DNA of 16,203 bases from an uncultured Trueperaceae bacterium (GTDB lineage Bacteria > Deinococcota > Deinococci > Deinococcales > Trueperaceae), in the NCBI GenBank assembly GCA_937907415.1, contig CALCHY010000215.1:1-16203 (forward strand). Direction: 5' to 3'. The notes below the pieces were generated by a model. That model was not told the DNA's origin, did not search any database, and saw only the letters and a program-made list of their open reading frames with translations. Of the stretch, positions 7,364 through 14,015 are shown one piece after another. Every line of letters starts with the position of its first letter. The first letter of the stretch is position 1. The position numbers and the translations under genes are program-made.

Positions 7364-8206
7364 TCAGAGGAATGCACGGAGCTTCTCCATATCACGGCCG
7401 TGGCCGAGGTCGTCGTCGCCCATCGGCGTCTCGAGCAGCTTGGGTACCGCCGCTAGGCGGTCGTCGTTGACGATCACGGCGAAGCACTCGGCGCCGATCT
7501 CGCCGTCACCGATGTTCTCGTGGCGGTCCTTATGCGAGCCGAGCGGATGTTTCGAGTCGTTGAGGTGCACGCACAGCAGCCGCTCGAGCCCGATGACGCT
7601 GTCGAACTCCGCAAGTACGGCCTCGTAGCCAGCCGGCGTTCTGAGGTCGTAGCCTGCCGCGAAAGCGTGGCAAGTATCGAGGCAGACGCCGACCCTGTCC
7701 GGCTCGTCGAGCAACGCGATGATGCCCGCGAGTTCCTCGAAACGCACCCCGATGGTCGAACCCTGTCCCGCTGTGTTCTCGAGCAGGAGCTTGGTGCGCA
7801 CGTCAGGGCTGGCGGCAAGCACGGCGTCCATGTTGCGGGCGACGTCCTCGATGCCAACTTCAACGCCGGCGCCTAGACGCGCTCCTGGATGGAACACGAG
7901 GCCGCTAACGCCAAGCAGATCGCAGCGCGCAAGTTCGTCAGCCAGCCCGGCGCGTGACTTCTCCGAGATGTCCTCCTTCTGCGACGCGAGGTTGATGAGG
8001 TACGCAGCGTGCGCAGTCACCGGCCATGGGTTGGTGGCGTGCGCCTCGTGGAACTTCTGTATGTCAGCCGGGTCGATGGGCTTGGCCCGCCACTGGTTAG
8101 GGCTCTTGACGAAGATCTGCAGTGCCGTGCAGCCGATCTCTAGGCCGCGTTCGAAAGCCTTGTAACTGCCCCCGGCAGTGGAAACGTGAGCGCCAATGAG
8201 TGCCAT
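7364..8206 (-). CDS. nfo: Deoxyribonuclease IV (AP endonuclease, EndoIV)
   Basis: A 280-residue TIM-barrel base-excision-repair enzyme that cuts 5' of abasic sites and trims blocked 3' ends. All nine trinuclear-zinc ligands known from E. coli Nfo can be matched with an offset of two or three: H66, H106, E143, D177, H180, H214, D227, H229 and E259. Signature stretches are LLENTAGQGSTIG, GVCLDTCHAFAAGYD and HLNDSKHPLGSHKDRHENIG. Length equals the family norm. A TAGACT -10 box lies 7 bases upstream of the ATG with no ribosome site, suggesting a leaderless mRNA. It shares a 55-bp divergent spacer with nucS and is followed by the dinB-like gene in a two-gene operon. Confidence 0.97.
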   Translation of the reverse strand: MALIGAHVSTAGGSYKAFERGLEIGCTALQIFVKSPNQWRAKPIDPADIQKFHEAHATNPWPVTAHAAYLINLASQKEDISEKSRAGLADELARCDLLGVSGLVFHPGARLGAGVEVGIEDVARNMDAVLAASPDVRTKLLLENTAGQGSTIGVRFEELAGIIALLDEPDRVGVCLDTCHAFAAGYDLRTPAGYEAVLAEFDSVIGLERLLCVHLNDSKHPLGSHKDRHENIGDGEIGAECFAVIVNDDRLAAVPKLLETPMGDDDLGHGRDMEKLRAFL

Positions 8207-8213
8207 GAGGGTG

Positions 8214-8219
8214 AGTCTA
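8214..8219 (-). promoter_or_regulatory. -10 box TAGACT of nfo, leaderless type
   Basis: TAGACT on the minus strand ends 7 bases before the nfo ATG. Its upstream part must overlap the nucS promoter, which runs the other way in the same 55 bp. Confidence 0.6.
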
Positions 8220-8248
8220 CCTAGCGCTCGGCAACCTCGCCCCGTTGA

Positions 8249-8254
8249 TACACT
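8249..8254 (+). promoter_or_regulatory. -10 box TACACT of nucS, leaderless type
   Basis: TACACT, preceded by TTGA, ends 7 bases before the GTG at 8262. This box argues for starting nucS at 8262 and not at the upstream in-frame codon at 8196, which would lie before the promoter and inside nfo. Confidence 0.6.
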
Positions 8255-8261
8255 CGCCTGC

Positions 8262-9020
8262 GTGGTGCGAGACCTGCTGACCGACCCAAGCCCAGAAGAG
8301 CTGGTGGCGTTCCTCGACGAGCACCTGCGCGCAGGCGGCGAGCTGGTTCAAGTGGTCGGAGAGTGCGAAGTCCTCTACAGCGGCCGCGCAGCCAGCGTGG
8401 CCGAGGCCGGAGCCTACATCGTGCTCGTCAAGGCGGACGGCAGCGTGCAAGTGCAGGGGCCGCGCGGCGTCAAACCCGTGAACTGGCAGCCACAAACGGA
8501 TGACGTACGCGTCAGCATCGAAGACGGGTACGCCGTGTTGGTCGCAGAGCGCTTCACCCCGGCCGAGTTCGTCAGGGTGGCGTTCCAAGTGCCGGCCCTC
8601 GCGCTGGCAATGCGGCTGGAGGAGAACGGCAACTTCGTGCTGATGGGCAGCGAGGCAGACATGCAACGCGCCCTGGCCCGCGACCCAGAGATCATCGAAC
8701 CGGGCCTGGTCGTCATCGAACTCGAGCTCCCGACGGACGTCGGCGGCATCGACCTCTTCGCGCGTGACAGCGAGGGCCGCTTGGTCGTCGTCGAGCTCAA
8801 GCGCGGCAAGGCCAACCACGAGGCCGTCCACCAGCTTGACCGTTACGTCAAGAGCGTGCGCGCCCGCTACCCGGGTGAGGTGCGCGGCGTGCTCGCAGCG
8901 CCGGCCGTAACGGCGCCCGCGCTCAACCGCCTCGGCGCGTTAGGGCTCGAGTTCCGCGAGGTCACTGCTTTGCCTGGCGCCGCCGATGAGCCAGCCGCAC
9001 AACCTGGCCTGTTCGGTTGA
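8262..9020 (+). CDS. nucS: Mismatch-specific endonuclease EndoMS/NucS
   Basis: A 252-residue enzyme of the non-canonical mismatch-repair pathway that makes double-strand cuts at mispaired bases. The C-terminal RecB-like nuclease core is intact: D164 in GGIDLF, E178 and K180 in VVVELKRG, and Q191 in the following HQLDRY. With the GTG start at 8262 these numbers are one short of the catalytic D165, E179 and K181 I recall for Thermococcus EndoMS, and the length is the same, which supports this start. The N-terminal DNA-binding domain shows VLVKADGSVQVQGP and KPVNWQP, typical of the family. The tail ends QPGLFG, resembling a sliding-clamp-binding motif as in other NucS proteins. NucS is found in archaea, Actinobacteria and some Deinococcota. 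It is divergent from nfo. Confidence 0.95.
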   Translation: MVRDLLTDPSPEELVAFLDEHLRAGGELVQVVGECEVLYSGRAASVAEAGAYIVLVKADGSVQVQGPRGVKPVNWQPQTDDVRVSIEDGYAVLVAERFTPAEFVRVAFQVPALALAMRLEENGNFVLMGSEADMQRALARDPEIIEPGLVVIELELPTDVGGIDLFARDSEGRLVVVELKRGKANHEAVHQLDRYVKSVRARYPGEVRGVLAAPAVTAPALNRLGALGLEFREVTALPGAADEPAAQPGLFG

Positions 9021-9036
9021 TGCAAGCGCGCTGCGG

Positions 9037-9047
9037 ATGAATTTCAT
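9037..9047. promoter_or_regulatory. Small AT-rich palindrome upstream of galT
   Basis: ATGAA-t-TTCAT stands out as an AT island in GC-rich DNA and lies about 30 bp upstream of the galT -10 box. It could be an operator or UP-like element, or nothing. Only its position and symmetry support it. Confidence 0.25.
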
Positions 9048-9072
9048 AACGACCAGCGCGGCAACGCCGGAT

Positions 9073-9078
9073 TAGACT
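9073..9078 (+). promoter_or_regulatory. -10 box TAGACT of galT, leaderless type
   Basis: TAGACT ends 8 bases before the ATG at 9087 and there is no Shine-Dalgarno in between. The hexamer is identical to the likely nfo -10 box. No -35 consensus is evident. Confidence 0.6.
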
Positions 9079-9086
9079 GGGTTCGC

Positions 9087-10088
9087 ATGCCGTTCTTCAG
9101 GAAGGATCCCTTCGGGCGCGCCTGGGTGCTGCTCTCTCCCGAACGGGGGCTCGAGCCGTCTGACTTCGGTAGCGTCGCGCCCTCGGACGAGCGTTCGCGC
9201 CTGTCGCCTGGCGGCGAGGGCGTAGGGGTCGAGATCGCTGCGGTCAGGCCGGCCAGCTCTCAAGCGGGCGGCCCTGATTGGCGGGTGCGCGCCCTCAGCC
9301 ACCCTGCTCAGCTCGTCAGCGCCAGGCCGACCGAGGTCGACGCCGGCGATTCCCTCTTCGAGCAAGCAGCGGCGTACGGCTATCACGAGATCATCGTCGA
9401 GCACCCGGACTCGAGGAAACGCCTCGAGACCATGTCGAGCGAGCACCTCACCGAGGTTTTGCGCTTCTACCGCGAGCGCGTCGCCGTGGCGGCCGGGCGG
9501 CCGGGTATCGCGCACGTGCAGCTCACCCGCAGCGTCGGGCGGGCCGCAGGCGCCGTTTACGACCACCCTCACGCGCAACTCCTCGCAGTGCCGGTAACCA
9601 ACCGCTGGGTCGAGGAAGAAGTGTCGGTCGCCGCCGCGCACTACCGGGAGCACGAACGCTGCCTCTTCTGCCAAGTGCTGGAGCGTGAGATCGCGGCCAG
9701 GCAGCGGGTCGTGACGCAGAACGATGCTTTCGTCGCCATCGCGCCCTTCGCTTCCAAGACGCCATTCGAGACGTGGATCTTGCCGCGGCACCACGGCAGC
9801 TCCTTCGCATCCGTGGCTGCCAACACGCTGCCTGCGTTAGCGGAGATCCTGCAGAAGCTCGTGCGCGCCTTCAACGACGCCCTCGACCAACCGCCTTACA
9901 ACCTCATGCTGCACATGGTGGTCGAGGAGGGGAGACCGGACTTCCACTGGCACATCGAGTTGCTGCCGCGCCTCACCAACCAGGCGGGTTTCGACTGGGG
10001 CACGGGTTACTTCGTGAACCCCACCATGCCAGAGGACGCCGTGCGCTTCTTGCGTGAGGCGCTCGCCATGCAGGAGGTGCGCGTATGA
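9087..10088 (+). CDS. galT: Galactose-1-phosphate uridylyltransferase family protein
   Basis: A 333-residue HIT-superfamily nucleotidyltransferase. The N-terminus FRKDPFGRAWVLLSPERG matches the RxDPxxxxWVLxxPER opening of GalT. The active-site HPH triad is in YDHPHAQLLAVP (H160, H162, Q164), where the second His is the nucleophile that becomes uridylylated. A second half contains ERCLFCQV (C192, C195), PFETWILPRHH and FHWHIELLPR. The family exchanges UMP between UDP-glucose and galactose-1-phosphate (Leloir pathway). ADP-glucose phosphorylases are close relatives, so the sugar nucleotide is not certain. The usual CPFC zinc site at about residues 35-50 is missing; the region reads SPGGEGVGVE. 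No galK or galE is nearby. The stop overlaps the next gene by ATGA. Confidence 0.85.
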   Translation: MPFFRKDPFGRAWVLLSPERGLEPSDFGSVAPSDERSRLSPGGEGVGVEIAAVRPASSQAGGPDWRVRALSHPAQLVSARPTEVDAGDSLFEQAAAYGYHEIIVEHPDSRKRLETMSSEHLTEVLRFYRERVAVAAGRPGIAHVQLTRSVGRAAGAVYDHPHAQLLAVPVTNRWVEEEVSVAAAHYREHERCLFCQVLEREIAARQRVVTQNDAFVAIAPFASKTPFETWILPRHHGSSFASVAANTLPALAEILQKLVRAFNDALDQPPYNLMLHMVVEEGRPDFHWHIELLPRLTNQAGFDWGTGYFVNPTMPEDAVRFLREALAMQEVRV

Positions 10089-10420
10089 CGGCGCCCTGGC
10101 AGGCCGACGGCGAGGGCGAAGCGCCTCAGGCTCCGCGCAAGCAGAAGCTGAACCTCGTCATCGTCGTGCTCGCTACGCTTGGCGTGCTGCAGCTCCTCTA
10201 CCTGACCTTCGTAGAGAGCGACCGCATGTTCGTCACCAAGCGCGAGGTCGCGAGGCTCGAGGCAGACGTGGCGCGCTTGCAGGCCGAGCAGCAGGACCTG
10301 CTCGACGTGGCCGCGCACGCTGACGACCCCGTCTTTCGCGAACAACTCGCGCGCTTGCAGGGCTTCATCGGTCCGGACGAGTTGCGCGTCGTTACGTCAC
10401 CGCTGAGCACCGGCGACTAG
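10085..10420 (+). CDS. Septum-formation-initiator-like (FtsB/DivIC-type) membrane coiled-coil protein
   Basis: A 111-residue protein with a basic/polar cytoplasmic N-terminus (residues 1-21), one membrane segment (about 22-44, LNLVIVVLATLGVLQLLYLT core), then a heptad-patterned coiled coil (about 52-78, REVARLEADVARLQAEQQDL) and a short C-terminal domain. This layout and size match FtsB/DivIC, which link early and late divisome proteins. It starts inside the galT stop (ATGA) and has a strong AGGAGGT at 10072-10078, so translation is coupled to galT. Sequence identity of such proteins is low and other single-pass coiled-coil proteins share the layout; the role in division is inferred from architecture only. 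Confidence 0.7.
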   Translation: MTAPWQADGEGEAPQAPRKQKLNLVIVVLATLGVLQLLYLTFVESDRMFVTKREVARLEADVARLQAEQQDLLDVAAHADDPVFREQLARLQGFIGPDELRVVTSPLSTGD

Positions 10421-10437
10421 CCCAAGCGGAATACGTT

Positions 10438-10500
10438 CGCGTGATTGCGTCTGGGGCGCGGTATCCTCACCAGCAACGAGCAGCAGGAGGCAATCACGCG
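10438..10500. repeat. 11-bp perfect inverted repeat bracketing the carboxylase promoter and ribosome site
   Basis: CGCGTGATTGC at 10438-10448 and its exact complement GCAATCACGCG at 10490-10500. The left arm covers the expected -35 region. The right arm runs from the last G of the Shine-Dalgarno to the first base of the GTG start. Arm centres are 52 bp apart, close to five helical turns. In a transcript that reads through from galT the arms could pair and hide the start region; alternatively they are two operator halves. Confidence 0.6.
10462..10467 (+). promoter_or_regulatory. -10 box TATCCT of the acyl-CoA carboxylase gene
   Basis: TATCCT lies 32 bases before the GTG start, which here has a proper Shine-Dalgarno (AGGAGG at 10485-10490, nine bases before the start). 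The 79-bp spacer after the FtsB-like gene contains no convincing terminator, so read-through is also possible. Confidence 0.45.
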
Positions 10501-12065
10501 TGGCAGACGACACCATCACCTGGATGAACGAGCTCACCGCCGAGATGGAGGAGCGCCGCAAGAAGATCGAGGCTGGCGGCGGCGAGCAGCGGCTCAGAAA
10601 GCAGCGGGAATCTGGTCGCCTAACGGCGCGAGAGCGCGTCGCCGCGCTCCTCGACCATGGCAGCTTCGTCGAGCTTGGCGTGTTCGTCGCGCACCGCGGT
10701 GGTGACCTCATGGACGGCGTCTCCGCACCCGGCGAGGGGGTCGTCACGGGCTACGGCACCGTCAACGGCCGCACCGTGTTCGTGTTCTCGCAGGACTTCA
10801 CCGTCCTCGGCGGCAGCCTCGGCAAGATGCACGGGCAGAAGATCGCCAACGTCATGGACTTGGCCGTGCGGACGGGCGCGCCCATCGTCGGCCTCAACGA
10901 CTCGGCGGGCGCGCGCATTCAAGAGGGCGTCGACTCGCTGTCTGGTTACGGCGACGTGTTCTTCCGCAACGCGCGCTACTCGGGCGTGGTGCCGCAGATC
11001 TCGGCGATCCTGGGGCCGTGCGCTGGCGGCGCCGTGTACAGCCCAGCCATGACGGACTTCGTGCTCATGGCGCGCGGCACCTCGTACATGTTCATAACCG
11101 GCCCCGAGGTCATCAAGTCGGTGACCAAGGAAGTCGTCACGCTCGAGGAGCTCGGTGGGGCCGACGTGCACGCGAAGCTCTCCGGCGTGGCTCACTTAGA
11201 GGGCGTAGACGACGCCGACGTGCTCGCCACCATCCGCCAGCTGCTCGCATACTTGCCGCAATCGGCACGGGAGAAGCCGCCGCTCCGCGCGACCAAGGAC
11301 CCTGACTCGCGCGAGACGTCCGAGCTCCTCGCAGTCGTGCACCCCGACCAGCGCAGGCCGTACCCCATGATCGACGTCGTCAAGGGTGTGGTCGATGACC
11401 GCGAGTTCCTCGAGATCCAACCGGACTTCGCCAAGAACATGATCGTCGGCTTCGCGCACCTTGGCGGACAGGCCGTTGGCGTGGTGGCGAACAACCCACG
11501 GCACCTCGCGGGCACCCTAGACAGCGACGCTTCCGACAAGGCGGCGCGTTTCATCCGCACCTGTGACGCCTTCAACGTGCCGATCGTGACCTTCGTGGAC
11601 GTTAGCGGTTTCATGCCAGGCGTCGCCCAGGAGCACGCTGGGATCATCCGCCACGGCGCCAAGATGCTGTACGCGTATGCCGAAGCGACCGTGCCGAAAG
11701 TGACGCTCATCGTGCGCAAGAGTTACGGCGGTGCGTACCTCGCGATGAACTCGCGCGACATGGGCGCGGACGTGGTGCTCGCCTGGCCGACTGGCGCCGT
11801 GGCAGTGATGGGCGCGGAGGGCGCCGCCAACATCATCTACCGCCGCGACATCCAGAAGGCGCAAGACCCGGCCGCCACGCGCGCCGCGCGCATCGCGGAG
11901 TACAAGCGGCGCTTCGACAACCCTTACGCCGCTGCGGAACGCGGTTACATCGACGACGTCATCGACCCCAAGGACACGCGCCGCAGGCTCATCAGCAGCC
12001 TACGGATGCTGGAGGGCAAAGAAGTTCAGGTGCCCTTCAGGAAGCACGGCAACATTCCGCTCTAG
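10500..12065 (+). CDS. Acyl-CoA carboxylase carboxyltransferase (beta) subunit, PccB/MmdA-like
   Basis: A 521-residue biotin-dependent carboxyltransferase that moves CO2 from carboxybiotin to an acyl-CoA. Both crotonase-fold halves are present. The N-half has LNDSAGARIQEGVDSLSGYG (132-151) and GPCAGGAVYSPAMTDF (172-187). The C-half has TFVDVSGFMPGVAQEHAGII (364-383) and SYGGAYLAMNSRDMGAD (408-424), followed by WPTGAVAVMGAEGAANII. The glycines at GAR/GG and GG/GAEGA provide the oxyanion holes. The residue after GGAY, Asp in propionyl-CoA enzymes such as human PCCB, is Leu414 here. This argues against strict propionyl-CoA preference, so the substrate is left open. No biotin carboxylase or carrier gene is adjacent. 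Starts at GTG with AGGAGG upstream. Length is normal. Confidence 0.93.
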   Translation: MADDTITWMNELTAEMEERRKKIEAGGGEQRLRKQRESGRLTARERVAALLDHGSFVELGVFVAHRGGDLMDGVSAPGEGVVTGYGTVNGRTVFVFSQDFTVLGGSLGKMHGQKIANVMDLAVRTGAPIVGLNDSAGARIQEGVDSLSGYGDVFFRNARYSGVVPQISAILGPCAGGAVYSPAMTDFVLMARGTSYMFITGPEVIKSVTKEVVTLEELGGADVHAKLSGVAHLEGVDDADVLATIRQLLAYLPQSAREKPPLRATKDPDSRETSELLAVVHPDQRRPYPMIDVVKGVVDDREFLEIQPDFAKNMIVGFAHLGGQAVGVVANNPRHLAGTLDSDASDKAARFIRTCDAFNVPIVTFVDVSGFMPGVAQEHAGIIRHGAKMLYAYAEATVPKVTLIVRKSYGGAYLAMNSRDMGADVVLAWPTGAVAVMGAEGAANIIYRRDIQKAQDPAATRAARIAEYKRRFDNPYAAAERGYIDDVIDPKDTRRRLISSLRMLEGKEVQVPFRKHGNIPL

Positions 12066-12080
12066 CGTTCTGGGGCGCGG

Positions 12081-12488
12081 TCAGTCGACCTCACGGAGGT
12101 CGCTCATGAGCTGCCAGCCGACGTCGGCTGGAGTGGCGTCCAGGCGCTCCTCCAGCCGTTCCGCCATCTCGGTCAGCAGGCCAGCTGGGTCTTGCCCCGG
12201 CTGCACGATGGAAACCACCGTTAGCTGGTAGACGACCTGGGTGGCGCTGAGGGTGCCGTCCTCGAAGAAGGTGAAAGGCGCCGCCGGCATGGCGTCGAGG
12301 AGCAGGTGGACGTCCGGGCCCAACTCCTCCGGGAGGAGCGCAGCCATGTCGTGCTGCTGTTCGCGTGGGTGCCACAGGTAGCCCTGGATGAGCTTGAAGG
12401 CGCGCGGCGTGGTGGCCTCTGGCTCCCATAGGGCGCGGTCGTCGCCGAGGTGCTCGACGTACTGCGCGTCGCCCTTGCGGGCGCTCAT
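12081..12488 (-). CDS. Hypothetical protein, last gene of the oxidase operon
   Basis: A 135-residue soluble, acidic protein that I do not recognise. It has no membrane segment or signal peptide. Visible features are PRAFKLIQGYLWHPREQQ near residues 28-45, a Pro/Asp-rich middle, PFTFFEDGTLSATQVVYQLT (71-90) and a helical C-terminal part with LTEMAERLEERLDA. The start is set at the ATG 12488-12486, which overlaps the stop of the HAD gene (ATGA), and not at the far upstream in-frame start at 12662, whose extra 58 residues are just the HAD gene read in another frame. The overlap shows translational coupling to the HAD hydrolase. It converges on the carboxylase gene with only a 15-bp gap. Confidence 0.75.
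   Translation of the reverse strand: MSARKGDAQYVEHLGDDRALWEPEATTPRAFKLIQGYLWHPREQQHDMAALLPEELGPDVHLLLDAMPAAPFTFFEDGTLSATQVVYQLTVVSIVQPGQDPAGLLTEMAERLEERLDATPADVGWQLMSDLREVD
12086..12102. terminator. Possible small terminator hairpin for the carboxylase transcript
   Basis: CGACCTC-acg-GAGGTCG is a perfect 7-bp stem 20 bp after the carboxylase stop codon. It lies within the last codons of the convergent hypothetical gene, so it may simply be coding sequence. No T-run follows. Confidence 0.3.
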
Positions 12489-13132
12489 GTGAGGCCTTGC
12501 GGTAGGGCTAGTTGCGGTAGCACGGCGCGCCAGCGAGCAGCGAAGCTCGGCAGGTCGTCGATGAGCAGGCCCTCGAAACCCAAAGCGTTGCAGGCGGCGA
12601 TGTTGGCGGCGTTGTCGTCGATGAACACGATGGCTTCCGGCGGCAGGTCGAGCGCTTCGCATAGGGCGTCGAACGCGGCTCGTTCCGGCTTGCGCACGCC
12701 TATCTCGTTGGAGAAGACGGGCGCTTGCATGCGCTGCATGCGCGGGTCGTCGCGCACGAGGTCACATAGTTCAGGCACGTTGTTGGAGAGCATGCCGACC
12801 TTGATGTTGCCTGGGAGCGACGCAAGTAGTTCGTACATGGCCGGTCGCTCGCGCACGGCGCCGAGGAACGCGGCGCGGAAGTCCGGCAGGCTGGACGTGC
12901 CACCGACGGCGGCTTGAAAGCGGCGGTGGAACTCAGCCATGTCGTACGCGCCTACCTCGAACGACTCCATGAGGTGCAGGTAGTGGGGCTCTACGGTGGT
13001 GGCAGGCAGGCCGTGCAGCTCGGCGAGGCGGGCGTGGGCGCTAGAGTCGAACGTGCCCTCCGTGAAAACGCCTCCCCAGTCGAAAGCAATGGCGCGAAGC
13101 TTGCCTGGCAGGGGGTTTGCTGCTACGCTCAC
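12485..13132 (-). CDS. HAD-superfamily hydrolase (subfamily IA-like)
   Basis: A 215-residue phosphatase-type protein with all four HAD motifs: I, AFDWGG with nucleophile D18; II, LSNN with S116; III, the lysine K148 in VRKPE; IV, FIDDN with D172-D173. The second acid of motif I (DxD) is Gly, as in the DxGGV class that includes YihX-like phosphatases and the N-domain of soluble epoxide hydrolases. A helical cap lies between residues 25 and 100. The GTG at 13132-13130 is chosen as start because it overlaps the ctaG stop (GTGA). The longer open frame upstream is ctaG read in the wrong frame. Its place after ctaG and before an unknown gene, with 4-base overlaps on both sides, ties it to the oxidase operon. 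The substrate is unknown. Confidence 0.85.
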   Translation of the reverse strand: MSVAANPLPGKLRAIAFDWGGVFTEGTFDSSAHARLAELHGLPATTVEPHYLHLMESFEVGAYDMAEFHRRFQAAVGGTSSLPDFRAAFLGAVRERPAMYELLASLPGNIKVGMLSNNVPELCDLVRDDPRMQRMQAPVFSNEIGVRKPERAAFDALCEALDLPPEAIVFIDDNAANIAACNALGFEGLLIDDLPSFAARWRAVLPQLALPQGLT

Positions 13133-13947
13133 GACGGCTTGTGCGTCCGCGGTTGAGGTCGCCAGCTTTGACCCTTGTCCTCGCTCATGAACCACTGCAG
13201 GAACGTGACGATGAACGGGATGCCGAACGCGATGAGGCCAGCGACCTTCATGATGGCGCCGCTGATCTGCTGGTCTTCGAGGACCGACAGGCCGAAGGCG
13301 CGCACCGGCATGTTGGCGTAGGCGGCGTAGAGCGGTTCGGGCGCGAAGGTGATGCCTGCGAAGATCGGGAGCTGAGCGACGGGCAGGAGGAAGAGGTACG
13401 CCATGCGCACGATGAACGCGGGCCGCGGGAGTTCCTCTAGGGGGCTCATGATGGGCCACCAGACCATGAGGGACGCGAAGAGGATGACGATGTGAACGGC
13501 GTGATGCAAGGAAGTGTTTGAGAGTGCCAGGTCGTAGATGGCGGGGAGGTGGTAGACGGAGAGCACCAAGGTGAACACCACGAACGCCACTAGGGGGCTG
13601 AGTAGCACCTTCGTGACGGGAAGCATGCGCGCGTTGGCGAGGGAGGCCTTGAGCAGCCATCTGGGTGTGCCCACCAGGATTATCGGCGCGATGGCGTAAG
13701 TGAGCGTAAGGTGCTGCGCCATGTGCGCCGAGAGCAAGTAGCGTTCGGCGAGGTCGTGTAAGGGCGAGCCTTCGTTGAGGAACAGCGCCAGGAGGCCGAG
13801 TCCGAAGACGATGGCGTGTCCGGTCGGGTACGGCTGCCCTGGTGCTATGCGCTTGCGCAGCGGCCCTACCGAGAGGTAGTACGCCACGGCTGCGGTGGCG
13901 ATCATTCCGAGGAGCACGGGCTCCAACTGCCAGTCTAGGTAGAGCAT
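13129..13947 (-). CDS. ctaG: Cytochrome c oxidase assembly protein CtaG (caa3-type)
   Basis: A 272-residue integral membrane protein with about seven hydrophobic segments. It matches the caa3_CtaG family, which is needed to assemble the CuB/haem site of caa3 oxidases (not the Cox11-type CtaG). Family marks: the His pair H75/H79 in LLSAHMAQHLTLTYAIAPII, the cluster H148-H149-H152 in SLHHAVHIVILF, and LEDQQISGAIMKVAG near the C-terminus. The ATG 13947-13945 is chosen because it starts the first membrane domain (MLYLDWQLEPVLLG) and has AGAAGGA upstream. The longer frame from 14577 translates the neighbouring gene out of frame. It is separated from the upstream fusion gene by a 160-bp spacer with a large hairpin, and overlaps the next gene by GTGA. 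Confidence 0.9.
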   Translation of the reverse strand: MLYLDWQLEPVLLGMIATAAVAYYLSVGPLRKRIAPGQPYPTGHAIVFGLGLLALFLNEGSPLHDLAERYLLSAHMAQHLTLTYAIAPIILVGTPRWLLKASLANARMLPVTKVLLSPLVAFVVFTLVLSVYHLPAIYDLALSNTSLHHAVHIVILFASLMVWWPIMSPLEELPRPAFIVRMAYLFLLPVAQLPIFAGITFAPEPLYAAYANMPVRAFGLSVLEDQQISGAIMKVAGLIAFGIPFIVTFLQWFMSEDKGQSWRPQPRTHKPS

Positions 13948-14015
13948 CTCTTGAGGTCCTTCTCCCGCCGCCGCCCGATGCCTTCTAGGGACCAGCGGGG
14001 CGTGGTGCCATGCTA

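Noticed and set aside
7354..7395. Longer start for the DinB-fold protein overlapping nfo
   Set aside because: The first 14 residues come from the nfo C-terminus region out of frame. The ATG at 7353 has a good GAGGTGA site and begins the fold's first helix.
8196..8261. Upstream start of nucS overlapping nfo
   Set aside because: The TACACT box at 8249-8254 and the match of catalytic residue numbers and length to EndoMS favour the GTG at 8262.
10620..11195. A 191-codon antisense frame within the carboxylase gene
   Set aside because: Composition is His/Arg/Val-rich without recognisable motifs, a typical shadow of a GC-rich gene, while the sense frame has full catalytic motifs.
12485..13660. A 391-codon open frame on the minus strand
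   Set aside because: Only its last 215 residues form the HAD protein. The N-terminal part is Arg/His/Pro-rich and is ctaG read in another frame. The GTGA overlap at 13129-13132 gives a natural start.
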